In this document: positions 40,786 to 49,275 of the stretch, one piece after another
How positions within the stretch are numbered: position 1 is the stretch's first letter
Layout: each line of letters starts with the position of its first letter
NCBI RefSeq assembly: GCF_002797855.1
Contig: NZ_PGFB01000001.1
Coordinates: forward strand, 62,001 to 126,000
Direction: 5' to 3'
Origin: Compostimonas suwonensis
Lineage (GTDB): Bacteria; Actinomycetota; Actinomycetes; Actinomycetales; Microbacteriaceae
Length of the DNA: 64,000 nucleotides
Translations under genes and position numbers: made by a program
The notes under the pieces: model-generated
Seen by the model: only the letters and a program-made list of their open reading frames with translations
What the model was told of the DNA's origin: nothing
The model's database searches: none

Positions 40786-40812
40786 TGTCAAGCGCGGCAC
40801 GGGGAGGTGGCG

Positions 40813-41523
40813 ATGGCCGAGAACGCGACGTCGGCACGCCCGGCTCTGACACGCGGGCGTGCGTGCGCGGCGGGCGTCGCCCTGGCCGATGTCGAGGGCA
40901 TCGACGCGGTGAGCATGCGCAACCTCGCCGCGAGGCTCGAGGTTTCACCGATGGCCCTCTACAAGCACGTGCGTGACAAGGAGGATCTGCTCGGCGGCAT
41001 GATCGACATCGTGATCGCCTCGTACGACACCCCGCGACCCGGCGTCGACTGGAAGCAGGGGGTGCGCGCCCGCATCCTCTCAGCCAGGCGCGCCCTGCTC
41101 CAGCACCCCTGGGCGCGTCGCGTGATCGAGGCGAGCACCACCAGGACCCCGACGGTGCTCGCCTACATGGATTCCCTGGCGGGCATGTTCATGGCGGGCG
41201 GGCTCTCGGTCGACCTCACCCACCACGCCATGCACGCCCTCGGCCACCGCATCTGGGGCTTCAGCCCCGAGGCGTTCGACGATCCCGACGCACTCGCCGT
41301 GCCGGATGACCCCGCGGAGCAGGAGGCGATGCTCCGTCACGTGAGCGAGACCTACCCGCACATCCTCGCGATCGCCCTCGGCAACACCGACGCCTCCGGT
41401 GCCCCCGGATCGGGCTGCGACGAGCAGTCCGAGTTCGAGTTCACACTCGATCTCCTCCTCGACGCCTTCGACAGGCTTCACGCCGCCGGCTGGAGCTCGC
41501 GACAGACCGTCCTCCGGTCGTGA
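40813..41523 (+). CDS. TetR-family regulator with TetR_C-type ligand domain
   Basis: About 236 residues. HTH: 'TRGRACAAGVALADVEGIDAVSMRNLAARLEVSPMALYKHVRDKEDLLGGMID', close to TetR itself. The C-terminal domain resembles TetR_C (HPWARRVIEASTTRTPTVLAYMDSLAGMFMAGGLSVDLTHHAMHALGHRIWGF...EFEFTLDLLLDAF). The ATG at 40813 is chosen because GGGGAGG precedes it by six bases; a GTG two codons earlier overlaps that site. Two operators lie upstream, indicating control of itself and the divergent DUF4386 gene. Confidence 0.88.
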   Translation: MAENATSARPALTRGRACAAGVALADVEGIDAVSMRNLAARLEVSPMALYKHVRDKEDLLGGMIDIVIASYDTPRPGVDWKQGVRARILSARRALLQHPWARRVIEASTTRTPTVLAYMDSLAGMFMAGGLSVDLTHHAMHALGHRIWGFSPEAFDDPDALAVPDDPAEQEAMLRHVSETYPHILAIALGNTDASGAPGSGCDEQSEFEFTLDLLLDAFDRLHAAGWSSRQTVLRS

Positions 41524-41571
41524 TCCCGCCCATCAGTCGGCCGAACACGATGTCGGGGTGACGGCGTCGTA

Positions 41572-41612
41572 CACGAACGGCCCATCACCGTGGAGGTGAC
41601 GGGCCGTTCGTG
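41572..41612. terminator. Long hairpin between convergent tetR and msrA
   Basis: CACGAACGGCCC and GGGCCGTTCGTG pair over 12 bp, with a second short CACC/GGTG stem inside. It lies 48 bases past the TetR stop and about 15 bases past the msrA stop, so it can terminate from both sides. Confidence 0.65.
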
Positions 41613-41626
41613 GTCGGGGCAGCGCG

Positions 41627-42145
41627 CTAGTTGGCGAGCTGCCCCTCGCGGTGCGGGAGCTTCCAGCCCGGGCGCACGTAGTGGCAGGTGTACCCGGCCG
41701 GGTACTTCTCGAGGTAGTCCTGGTGCTCCTCCTCGGCCTCCCAGAAGTCGCCGGCGGGCTCCACCTCGGTGACGACCGTGCCGGGCCAGAGACCCGAGGC
41801 GTCGACATCCGCGATGGTGTCGAGCGCGACGCGCTTCTGCTCGTCGTTCGTGTAGAAGATCGCCGAGCGGTAGCTGCGCCCGATGTCGTTGCCCTGGCGG
41901 TCCTTCGTCGACGGGTCGTGGATCTGGAAGAAGAACTCCAGCAGATCGCGGTAGGAGATCAGCGAGGGGTCGAAGACGATCTCGACGGCCTCGGCATGGT
42001 CGCCGTGGTTGCGGTACGTGGCGTTGGGGGTGTCGCCACCGGAGTAGCCGACGCGTGTGGAGATGACCCCGGGGCGACGGCGCAGCAGCTGCTGCGCCCC
42101 CCAGAAACATCCGCCGGCGAGGATCGCGGTCTCAGTCGTGGCCAT
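41627..42145 (-). CDS. msrA: Peptide-methionine (S)-S-oxide reductase
   Basis: 172 residues. The active site is GGCFWGAQ with Cys13. '[31 protein letters not shown]' and '[18 protein letters not shown]' are standard MsrA blocks. It repairs the S-epimer of methionine sulfoxide in proteins with thioredoxin. The start is two bases past the msrB stop, so the two stereo-specific repair enzymes are co-transcribed as msrB-msrA. Confidence 0.95.
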   Translation of the reverse strand: MATTETAILAGGCFWGAQQLLRRRPGVISTRVGYSGGDTPNATYRNHGDHAEAVEIVFDPSLISYRDLLEFFFQIHDPSTKDRQGNDIGRSYRSAIFYTNDEQKRVALDTIADVDASGLWPGTVVTEVEPAGDFWEAEEEHQDYLEKYPAGYTCHYVRPGWKLPHREGQLAN

Positions 42146-42147
42146 GG

Positions 42148-42603
42148 TCAGGCCTCCTTCGTGTCGAACAGGCTGCGGTAGTCACCGTAGCCCTGGCTCT
42201 CCAGCTCGTCCAGGGGGATGAACCGAAGGGCCGCGGAATTGATGCAGTAGCGCAGGCCGCCGTCCTCGACGGGGCCGTCGTCGAACAGGTGGCCGAGGTG
42301 GCTGTCGCCGTTGGCGGAACGGACCTCGGTGCGCACCATCCCGAAGGTCTTGTCGTCGTGCCGCACGACGTTCGCGGGGTTGATCGGCCGCGTGAAGCTC
42401 GGCCACCCGGAGTTGCTGTCGTACTTGTCGGTGGACGCGAACAGCGGCTCGCCCGAGACGATGTCGACGTAGATGCCGTCGTCGTGGTTGTCCCAGAACT
42501 CATTGCGGAAGGCCGGCTCTGTCGCGCTCTTCTGCGTCACGGCGTACTGCTGCGGAGTGAGCTGCGAGATCGCGGTCGGATCCTTACGGTACTCGGTAGT
42601 CAT
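42148..42603 (-). CDS. msrB: Peptide-methionine (R)-S-oxide reductase
   Basis: 151 residues from the ATG with AAGGAGC nine bases before it (complement of 42601-42603). '[47 protein letters not shown]' and '[15 protein letters not shown]' are MsrB signatures; the catalytic Cys is residue 120. That is the only cysteine in the protein, so the structural zinc of many MsrBs is absent and recycling must use an external thiol. First gene of msrB-msrA. Confidence 0.94.
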   Translation of the reverse strand: MTTEYRKDPTAISQLTPQQYAVTQKSATEPAFRNEFWDNHDDGIYVDIVSGEPLFASTDKYDSNSGWPSFTRPINPANVVRHDDKTFGMVRTEVRSANGDSHLGHLFDDGPVEDGGLRYCINSAALRFIPLDELESQGYGDYRSLFDTKEA

Positions 42604-42750
42604 TGGATCATGCTCCTTGGGTTGTGCCGCTGGCTGCGACACTCAACCAATAGAACAGCGGTGCGGAGCGAAAAGTTCCCCGCAGACCCCGCCCATGCTG
42701 AGGGTTCGCTGGGAGTCTCCGCGGTGGTGAGGACTCCCACGGGCCTAGCC

Positions 42751-42820
42751 GTGAGCCGTGAGCCGTGAGCCGTGAGCCGTGAGCCGTGAGCCGTGAGCCG
42801 TGAGCCGTGAGCCGTGAGCC
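42751..42820. repeat. 7-bp tandem repeat, GTGAGCC x 10
   Basis: Exactly ten perfect copies of GTGAGCC fill 70 bp. With a 7-bp unit any frame through it repeats every 21 nt (SRLTAHG on the minus strand), so open frames here are artefacts. It lies in the gene-free interval 42604-43027 upstream of msrB. Confidence 0.95.
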
Positions 42821-43027
42821 AGCGTCGCGCGGTAGACGCCCTGCCCGACCTCGGACGGGACCTTCAGCAGCAGGGCGGCGCCGCGGCCGTCGTGCCGCCG
42901 CCGGCCTCGACGACACTCGGCGTCCAGCCCAGGTACGTGCTGTCGCACGACCCGCAGCCTGTCGTCGAGCAGCGCGAACCCTCGCGGATGACGGGATGCG
43001 CTCAGGAGCCGCTGGGGAGAGGTCGTC

Positions 43028-43309
43028 TCACTGTCGTTTGGTGACGGTGACCTGAACCGTGTCGCCGATCTCCTTGCCGAGGCTCTTGCGCACCTTCGCG
43101 CTCAACGACAGCATGTGGCCGCCCGTCCCCGTGACCATGGCGCCGACGTTCTCGAGCGCCACGGCATCCACGACGGCGTCGACTCGAACGCTCCGGCCGG
43201 TGCCGAAGAACTCCACGGAGTCCGGGATCTCGACGCAGTTCCACATCTCGCCCTTGATGTCGACTCCGATTCGAGTCTCGAAAGAAATCCGGTTCGCGCC
43301 CTCACTCAT
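43028..43309 (-). CDS. DUF1905 domain protein
   Basis: 93 residues: 'ISFETRIGVDIKGEMWNCVEIPDSVEFFGTGRSVRVDAVVDAVALENVGAMVTGTGGHMLSLSAKVRKSLGKEIGDTVQVTVTKR', the small beta-barrel DUF1905 domain with the typical LSLSAKVRK-S-GK-GD-V end. It is often fused to or encoded near YdeI-type domains. Function unknown. The start is the ATG at 43307-43309 (complement). Confidence 0.82.
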   Translation of the reverse strand: MSEGANRISFETRIGVDIKGEMWNCVEIPDSVEFFGTGRSVRVDAVVDAVALENVGAMVTGTGGHMLSLSAKVRKSLGKEIGDTVQVTVTKRQ

Positions 43310-43332
43310 GGTCAACAAGATAACTGTCCCCT

Positions 43333-43388
43333 GAGTGGACGCAAAACGGGGGTGCAGAGTCGATTGCACCCCCGTTTTGCGCCCACTC
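43333..43388. repeat. 24-bp inverted repeat, probable terminator of the arabinoside transporter operon
   Basis: Arms 43333-43356 and 43365-43388 pair at 23 of 24 positions around GAGTCGAT. On the minus strand it begins five bases after the stop of the permease at 43394, a terminator position. There is no U-run. Length and exactness resemble the other palindromic elements in the window. Confidence 0.75.
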
Positions 43389-43393
43389 GCGAG

Positions 43394-44218
43394 CTACTTC
43401 ACCGCCCCGAGGGTGAGGCCCGTGCGCAGGAGGCGGTAGCTGAACACGTACACGACGAACACGGGGATCGAGGAGACGACCGCGAAGGCCATCATGCTCG
43501 GCCAGTCGATGCCGAACGCCCCCGCCTGCTGGGCGATGAGCGCGCTCATCGGGTACTTGTCCGGCGACAGCATAAACGTGATGCCGTACAGGAACTCGCC
43601 CCAGGCCACCAGGAAGATGATCGAGCTGACGGTGAGGATGCCGTTGCGCGCCAGCGGGAGCCCGATCGAGAAGAACGCGCGCAGCGTCCGGGCTCCGTCG
43701 ATGCGGCTCGCCTCGTCGATCGCGACGGGGATCGAGCCGAAGAACGGCCGTAGCAGCAGCACTGCCCACGGCAGCAGCATCGAGGCATCCGCGAGGACGA
43801 GGCCGAGGTTCGTGTCGAGCAGACCCCATTGCGCGAGCACCCAGAACAGCGGGATGAGGTTCGCGGTCTGCGGGATCATCTGCAGGATCACCAGGAGCGC
43901 GAGCACGGGCACGACGATCCGGCTCGTGAAACGCGCGAGTGCATAGGCGGCGGGGATCGCGAACGCGAGGCACACCACGGTGGTGCAGACGGCGATGATC
44001 GCCGACTGACGCATGGAGATGCCCAGCTGGGGGTCGGCGAAAGCGGCGAAATACGCGTCGAAGGTGGGCGTGAACAGCAGCGAGGCCTGCGACGACAGCA
44101 CCTCCGACTGGCTCTTCAGCGAGGTGAGCACGATCCACAGCAGGGGGAGGCCGTACACGAGATACAGCACGATTCGGAACCCGAATGCCACGGGCTCACG
44201 GCGACGACGCACCGACAT
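43394..44218 (-). CDS. ABC sugar transporter permease, MalG-type (arabinoside locus)
   Basis: 274 residues, six membrane helices; EAA loop DEASRIDGARTLRAFFSIGLPL; C-terminus SYRLLRTGLTLGAVK as in CUT1 MalG-type permeases. The ATG (complement of 44216-44218) is two bases past the stop of the partner permease. Third gene of the operon headed by the binding protein at 46475. No ATPase gene is present. Confidence 0.9.
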   Translation of the reverse strand: MSVRRRREPVAFGFRIVLYLVYGLPLLWIVLTSLKSQSEVLSSQASLLFTPTFDAYFAAFADPQLGISMRQSAIIAVCTTVVCLAFAIPAAYALARFTSRIVVPVLALLVILQMIPQTANLIPLFWVLAQWGLLDTNLGLVLADASMLLPWAVLLLRPFFGSIPVAIDEASRIDGARTLRAFFSIGLPLARNGILTVSSIIFLVAWGEFLYGITFMLSPDKYPMSALIAQQAGAFGIDWPSMMAFAVVSSIPVFVVYVFSYRLLRTGLTLGAVK

Positions 44219-44220
44219 CC

Positions 44221-45201
44221 TCACACCGCCTCTTCGTTGCGCCGCACATCGCGGGCGTAGACCAGGGCGAAGACGATCACGACCGCCAGTGCCAGGAGGG
44301 CGGTGGCCGCCCCGCTGCCGTAATCGAGCTTCTGGAAGGCCTGTGCATAGGCCAGGTAGGGCAGGGTCGCCGACGACGTGCCCGGCCCGCCCGACGTCAT
44401 GACGTAGATGAAGTCGAAGCTGCGGAACGCGTAGACGATCGTCAGCACGGTGAGCACCGTCGCCGCCGAGCGCGCGTGCGGGGCCAGGATGTAGCGGATG
44501 CGGTGTCGCGGGCGGGCGCCGTCGACCTCCGCCGCTTCCAGCACCGACTCGTCGACGCTCAGGAGCGCCGCCCGGAAGATGAGCGCGTTGAACGGGACGA
44601 CGGCCCACGCATTGACCAGAGCGACCGACCACAGCGCGAACGCCGGATCGTAGAGGAAGCCGATCCCGTCGGTGGTCAGATGCAGCGACCGCAGCACCTC
44701 GTTCACGAGCCCGTGGTCGCCCAGCAGGAACTTCCAGATCGAGCCGTTGATGACCGGCGGCAGCGCCCAGACGAACACCATCATGCCGAGGAGGAAGGAC
44801 CCGCCCCGGGTTCCGGACCACACCGACACGGCGACGGCGAAACCGCCGATCATCCCGATGATCGTGACGACGGCGACGAAGGCGAGCGTGTTTCCGACGA
44901 CCTTCAGGAAGTCGGGGTTGGCGAAGAGGGCCGCGTAGTTGTCGAAGCCGACGAACTCCCAGTCGCGGTTGAGCGTCGCGCCGGTGACGCCGCTCACGCT
45001 CATACGGCCGAGCTGGAGGAGCGGCCACAGTGCGAGTGCCGCCAGGAGCACTCCGGCGGGGAGCGCGAGTGAGAGCCGGCGGTCCCCCGTGCGGAAGGGC
45101 CGCCGGCGCGGGGCCGCCCCCGCCGGGCCGAAGCCCGGCGAGGACGGCGTGCGACGCTGGCGAGGAGTGCTCGCGAGTGGTGCCGTGGAGCCACCTGCCA
45201 T
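44221..45201 (-). CDS. ABC sugar transporter permease, MalF-type (arabinoside locus)
   Basis: 326 residues with a Pro/Arg-rich cytosolic start of about 40 residues and six helices. The EAA loop reads EAAEVDGARPRHRIRYILAPH. 'EFVGFDNYAALFANPDFLKVVGNTLAF' is typical of CUT1 MalF-type subunits. It begins eight bases past the binding-protein stop. The likely cargo is an arabinose-containing oligosaccharide, inferred from the adjacent glycosidases. Confidence 0.9.
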   Translation of the reverse strand: MAGGSTAPLASTPRQRRTPSSPGFGPAGAAPRRRPFRTGDRRLSLALPAGVLLAALALWPLLQLGRMSVSGVTGATLNRDWEFVGFDNYAALFANPDFLKVVGNTLAFVAVVTIIGMIGGFAVAVSVWSGTRGGSFLLGMMVFVWALPPVINGSIWKFLLGDHGLVNEVLRSLHLTTDGIGFLYDPAFALWSVALVNAWAVVPFNALIFRAALLSVDESVLEAAEVDGARPRHRIRYILAPHARSAATVLTVLTIVYAFRSFDFIYVMTSGGPGTSSATLPYLAYAQAFQKLDYGSGAATALLALAVVIVFALVYARDVRRNEEAV

Positions 45202-45209
45202 GGGAGACG

Positions 45210-46475
45210 TCAGCCCTTCAGCAGCGGGACCAGCTGCGTGATCAGGTCGTCGGCGAGCTGATCGGGCGTGCCCTCACCGGCGATCGCCTTGCTCCAGAAG
45301 TCGCCGACGAGTCCTTCGACCGCGTTGACGTTCTTCGACGGGACATCCGGGCTCGGCGACGGCCGGCCCTGGTCCTGCACGATCTGGGCGAAGACGCTCA
45401 GGATGGGGTCGCCGCTGATCTCCGGCGAGGATGCCGCGTCGCTGCGGGTCGGCATGGCCCCGAAGCCCTTCAGCAGCGCCAGCTCGCCATCCGTGGAGAA
45501 GAAGGTCTGCTCGAGGAACTCCTCGGCGAGATCCTTGTGCTCCGAGAAGGCGCCGACGTTCTGCACCTCGCCGCCGAGGAGCACGCCGCCCTCGGAGCTG
45601 ATCGGCAGCGGGGCGACCCCGTACTCGAAGCCGGCCTCCTGCGCCGCCGTGATCTGCCAGTTGCCGTTGACCGCGAACAGCGACGACCCCGAGGCGAACT
45701 CCTGGAAGGGGATCGTCTGATCCCACGTCGTGGCCTCCTTCGACAGGTAGCCGTTCGTCACCCAGTCCTGGAGCATCGTGTAGGTCTCGGCCATGGGCTC
45801 CGCCTGCGCGTCGCCGTAGCTGAAGCCGTTGGAGGTGAACCACGGGAAACCCTGCCACTGGCTCTCCAGGCCCGGCTTCCCGGTCAGGGTGATGCCCTGC
45901 TTGCCGGCGGCCGCGGCCTTGGCCATGTCGGCCTCGAGCTCGTCGATCGTCGTCGGCGGCGCGTCGATGCCGAGTTCGGTCATCACGTCCTGGTTGTACC
46001 AGAGGCCGAGGAGGTTGACGAAGCCCTGCACGCCGTAGAGCGTGCCGTCGACCTTCTGCATCGCGCCCTCGGGGAACTGGTCGGCGTCCTCGAAGTCGGA
46101 GAACCAGTCCATCGGCTCGATCGCGCCCGCCTGGGACAGGTCGTAGGTGCCGGATGCGCCGAACACGAGCACGTCGGGGCCGGTCTTGGCGCCGGCGGAG
46201 GTGACCGCCTTCGTGGTCATCTGATCGACGGGCACGTACTGGTAGTCGACCGTCACGTTCGGGTGCGTCTTCGTGAACGAGTCGGCCATCTCCTCGAGCG
46301 TGGCGACCTGGCCGTCGGTGTTGTAGTAGTGCCACACCGTGAGAGTCACGGGTTCGTCTGGCGAACCGGTGTCTCCGCCGCTGCCGCTGCTGCCGGAGCA
46401 GCCGGTGAGTGCAAGCGCGACGGCGACGCCGGCTGCAGCCACGCCGATCATCGCCCGGGGACGAATGTGCTTCAT
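45210..46475 (-). CDS. ABC transporter sugar-binding lipoprotein (CUT1; probable arabino-oligosaccharide)
   Basis: 421 residues. Lipoprotein signal with lipobox LTGC (Cys about residue 26) and a Gly/Ser linker. SBP_bac_1 fold: 'VTLTVWHYYNTDGQVATLEEMADSFTKTHPNVTVDYQYVP', 'LYGVQGFVNLLGLWYNQDVMTELGI' and 'SSLFAVNGNWQITAAQEAGFEYGVAPLP'. GAGAGG precedes the ATG. It diverges from the GH51 gene across a region with two matching operators. Ligand inferred from context. Confidence 0.88.
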   Translation of the reverse strand: MKHIRPRAMIGVAAAGVAVALALTGCSGSSGSGGDTGSPDEPVTLTVWHYYNTDGQVATLEEMADSFTKTHPNVTVDYQYVPVDQMTTKAVTSAGAKTGPDVLVFGASGTYDLSQAGAIEPMDWFSDFEDADQFPEGAMQKVDGTLYGVQGFVNLLGLWYNQDVMTELGIDAPPTTIDELEADMAKAAAAGKQGITLTGKPGLESQWQGFPWFTSNGFSYGDAQAEPMAETYTMLQDWVTNGYLSKEATTWDQTIPFQEFASGSSLFAVNGNWQITAAQEAGFEYGVAPLPISSEGGVLLGGEVQNVGAFSEHKDLAEEFLEQTFFSTDGELALLKGFGAMPTRSDAASSPEISGDPILSVFAQIVQDQGRPSPSPDVPSKNVNAVEGLVGDFWSKAIAGEGTPDQLADDLITQLVPLLKG

Positions 46476-46516
46476 TGCGATACGCCTCTCTGCTAAGGGT
46501 CCGAGCCTGAGTGAAT

Positions 46517-46540
46517 TTCATCGATGAACTTCCACTTATG
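46517..46540 (-). promoter_or_regulatory. Operator O1 and -10 box of the transporter operon
   Basis: TTCATCGATGAA (46517-46528) is a perfect 12-bp palindrome with central CG, the LacI-family form. On the minus strand it lies six bases downstream of CATAAG (complement of 46535-46540), a possible -10, so a bound repressor would cover the start site. Confidence 0.6.
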
Positions 46541-46623
46541 CAGACTCGCCTATCTGGCATGATGCCCACCGAAAAGCATTTCGTCAAGAAGAAATCCAGA
46601 ACTATTCGATGAGGATGTCGAAC

Positions 46624-46675
46624 TTGACATCGGAGCATTCTCTCTCGTACGGTTCACATCAACTTCACCGATGAA
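46624..46675 (+). promoter_or_regulatory. Promoter and operator O2 of the GH51 gene
   Basis: TTGACA (46624-46629), 18 bp and TACGGT (46648-46653) form a strong-looking promoter. TTCACCGATGAA (46664-46675), one base different from O1, follows at about +4 and abuts the ATG. Candidate regulator: the LacI protein at 48224. Confidence 0.65.
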
Positions 46676-48220
46676 ATGAGGGCATCGACCGTGCATCACT
46701 TGCGTCCGACCGCCGATCCCGCCGCGAGCGATCACGTCGGAATCACTCTCGGGCCCGCCGTCGGCACGGCGTCGCCCCGTCTCTTCGGCTCGTTCGTCGA
46801 GCACCTCGGCCGCGGCGTGTACGGCGGCATCTACGAGCCGGGGCACCCGTCGGCGACCTCCGAGGGCTTCCGCGGCGACGTGCTGGAGCTGGTGCGCGAG
46901 CTCGGCGTGACGGTGGTGCGCTACCCCGGCGGAAACTTCGTCTCCGGCTACGACTGGCGCGACGGCGTCGGACCCCGCGATCGGCGTCCCTCCCGGCTCG
47001 ACCTCGCCTGGAAGTCGATCGAGACGAACGAGTTCGGCACCGACGAGTTCGCGGCCTGGTGCCGGGCGGCCGGCGTCGAGCCGATGCTCGCCATCAACCT
47101 CGGCCTCGGCGACACCGCGTCCGCCGTACGGCTGCTCGAGTACACGAACCACCCGAGCGGCACCGAGCTCTCCGACGAGCGGGTGGCCAACGGCTCCCCC
47201 GAGCCCCACGACGTGCGGCTGTGGTGCCTCGGCAACGAGCTCGACGGCCCGTGGCAGCTCGGGCACCGCACAGCGGAGGGCTATGCCGAGATCGCCGCGG
47301 TGACGGCATCCGCCATGCGTATGTTCGATCCCGAGCTCGAGCTCGTGGCGGTCGGCAGCTCGAACGCCGAGATGCCGACCTTCGGAGCCTGGGAGCAGAC
47401 CGTGCTCGAGCGCACCGCCGGGCTCGTCGACTTCCTGTCGTGCCACATCTACTTCTACGAAGACGACGACCTCGGCGCCTTCCTGCGCTCGGCGCGTGTG
47501 CTCGACGGGTTCCTCGAGAAGGTGGATGCCGTCATCCGGCACGTCAAAGCCACCCAGCCCGACGCGCGCGACGTGAAGATCAGCCTCGACGAATGGAACG
47601 TGTGGGATCACCGCGAGTACGGCGGGATCGCGTCGCGACCGGGGTTCGAGATCGCGCCACGCCTGCTCGAGGTCGACTACACCGTCGCCGACGCGGTCGT
47701 CGTCGGGTCGCTGCTGCAGAGCATCCTCACGCACTGCGACATCGTCACGATCGCCGCGATGGCGCAGCTGGTGAACGTGATCGGCCCGATCCGCGCCGAG
47801 CCGGGCACGCCCGCCTGGCGGCAGACCATCTTCCACCCGTTCGCCGCCGCCGCACGCAGCGCGGGCCACACCGTGATCTCCACCCGGACGGACGCGGCCG
47901 ACACAGCCGACGGCGCCGACACGGTCGCCACCGTGACCCAGAGCGCAGACGGCACGGCGGTCGAGGTGATGCTCACCAACCGCTCGCCCGAGCGGTCGGC
48001 CGACGTCGACCTCGACCTGCGCTCGCTGGCTCCCGATGCCGTGGAATCGGCGCAGTTGCTCTGGGATCCCGACGCCCACGCCTCGAACACCGCCGACGAT
48101 CGCGACCGCGTCGTGCTGCGCCCCGTGCCCGCCGTGCTCGGTGAGGGACGCCTGCGACTGTCGTTGCCGCCCGTATCATGGGCCGCAGTCCGCCTCAGCT
48201 GCCGACCGAACGGGGGATAG
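46676..48220 (+). CDS. GH51 alpha-L-arabinofuranosidase
   Basis: 514 residues, no signal peptide, so cytosolic. 'GTASPRLFGSFVEHLGRGVYGGIYEPGHPSA' and 'VVRYPGGNFVSGYDWRDGVGP' are GH51 hallmarks. The acid/base Glu is about residue 188 (CLGNELDG) and the nucleophile Glu about 306 (SLDEWNVW). The C-terminal beta-sandwich is complete. It removes terminal alpha-L-arabinofuranose from imported oligosaccharides. The start directly abuts operator O2; the first dozen residues look unconserved, so a start at a GTG shortly downstream cannot be excluded. Followed after three bases by lacI. Confidence 0.92.
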   Translation: MRASTVHHLRPTADPAASDHVGITLGPAVGTASPRLFGSFVEHLGRGVYGGIYEPGHPSATSEGFRGDVLELVRELGVTVVRYPGGNFVSGYDWRDGVGPRDRRPSRLDLAWKSIETNEFGTDEFAAWCRAAGVEPMLAINLGLGDTASAVRLLEYTNHPSGTELSDERVANGSPEPHDVRLWCLGNELDGPWQLGHRTAEGYAEIAAVTASAMRMFDPELELVAVGSSNAEMPTFGAWEQTVLERTAGLVDFLSCHIYFYEDDDLGAFLRSARVLDGFLEKVDAVIRHVKATQPDARDVKISLDEWNVWDHREYGGIASRPGFEIAPRLLEVDYTVADAVVVGSLLQSILTHCDIVTIAAMAQLVNVIGPIRAEPGTPAWRQTIFHPFAAAARSAGHTVISTRTDAADTADGADTVATVTQSADGTAVEVMLTNRSPERSADVDLDLRSLAPDAVESAQLLWDPDAHASNTADDRDRVVLRPVPAVLGEGRLRLSLPPVSWAAVRLSCRPNGG

Positions 48221-48223
48221 CGC

Positions 48224-49240
48224 GTGCCGAAGTCGATACCGAGCGTCACGATGGCAGATGTCGGCGCGCGCGCCGGTGTCACCGCGCGCACGGTGTCGAA
48301 CGTGTTGTCGGGAAGCATCGCGGTGCGGCCCGAGACACGCGATCGTGTGCTGCGCGCCGTCGACGAACTCGGCTACCGGTTGAACACCTCGGCACGGAGC
48401 CTCCGCACGGGCCGCACCGGCAGCATCACCCTCGCCATCCCCGACCTCGGCATCGACTACTTCAGCGATCTCGCCAGCCGCATCATGGCGGAGGCCGAAC
48501 GGCACGGATGGGCGGTGGTGATCGAGCAGACCGGCGCACGCCGGGCCACCGAGCTCGCCATCCTGTCGGGCGCTCAGCGGCAGCACTCCGACGGCCTCAT
48601 CTTCCAGCCCCACGCCCTCGGGCCGGGCGACGAACGGCACCTCATCGGCAACGACCGCCTCGTGATCCTGGGCGATCGCATCTTCCACGCCCCTGTCGAC
48701 CACGTGACGATGGCCAACACCGAGGCGGCCGCGATGGCGACCAGCTACCTGCTCGACCGCGGACGACGCCGCATCGCCGCGATCGGCACGAATCCGGATG
48801 TGAGCACGGTCAGTGCCGCATCCCTCCGCCTCGACGGCTACCGGCAGGCACTGACCGCGGCGGGCCTCCCCGTGCGCGACGACTACGTCGTCGTGGCCCA
48901 GGACTGGCACCTGCGCGACGGCGCGGCGGGAATGGCACGGCTCCTCGCGCTTCCCGAGCCGCCCGACGCCGTGTTCTGCTTCAACGACACGCTCGCCTTC
49001 GGCGCACTGCACGCCCTCGCCGCACGCGGGCTCCGGGCACCGGACGACATCGCGCTGATCGGCTTCGACAACGTGCCGATGGCGGAGTTCTCGGTGCCGG
49101 CACTGACGACGGTCGAACCGGGCACCGGCGAGATAGCCAAGCACGCCGTGGATCTGCTGGCCGCGCGCGTCGAGGGGCGGGCGGGCGAGCCGACCGAGTT
49201 CTTCGCCGACTTCTCACTCGTCGTGCGCCGCTCGGCCTGA
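48224..49240 (+). CDS. LacI-family repressor (GH51/transporter circuit)
   Basis: 338 residues: HTH 'VTMADVGARAGVTARTVSNVLSGSIAVRPETRDRVLRAVDELGYRLNTSARSLR' and ligand domain with 'FCFNDTLAFGALHALAARGLRAPDDIALIGFDNVPMAEFSVPALTTVEP'. GTG start three bases past the GH51 stop, so it is co-transcribed with GH51 and probably autoregulated through O2. The inducer is likely arabinose or an arabino-oligosaccharide (inference). It converges with the second lacI at 49276. Confidence 0.9.
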   Translation: MPKSIPSVTMADVGARAGVTARTVSNVLSGSIAVRPETRDRVLRAVDELGYRLNTSARSLRTGRTGSITLAIPDLGIDYFSDLASRIMAEAERHGWAVVIEQTGARRATELAILSGAQRQHSDGLIFQPHALGPGDERHLIGNDRLVILGDRIFHAPVDHVTMANTEAAAMATSYLLDRGRRRIAAIGTNPDVSTVSAASLRLDGYRQALTAAGLPVRDDYVVVAQDWHLRDGAAGMARLLALPEPPDAVFCFNDTLAFGALHALAARGLRAPDDIALIGFDNVPMAEFSVPALTTVEPGTGEIAKHAVDLLAARVEGRAGEPTEFFADFSLVVRRSA

Positions 49241-49275
49241 ATGCCGGCTGCTCCTCGGCACGGCGACGCCGCCGG

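Noticed and set aside
42608-42948. Open frames with repeated SRLTAHG peptide
   Set aside because: They are produced by the 7-bp tandem repeat, which is open in all frames; no start site or conserved sequence.
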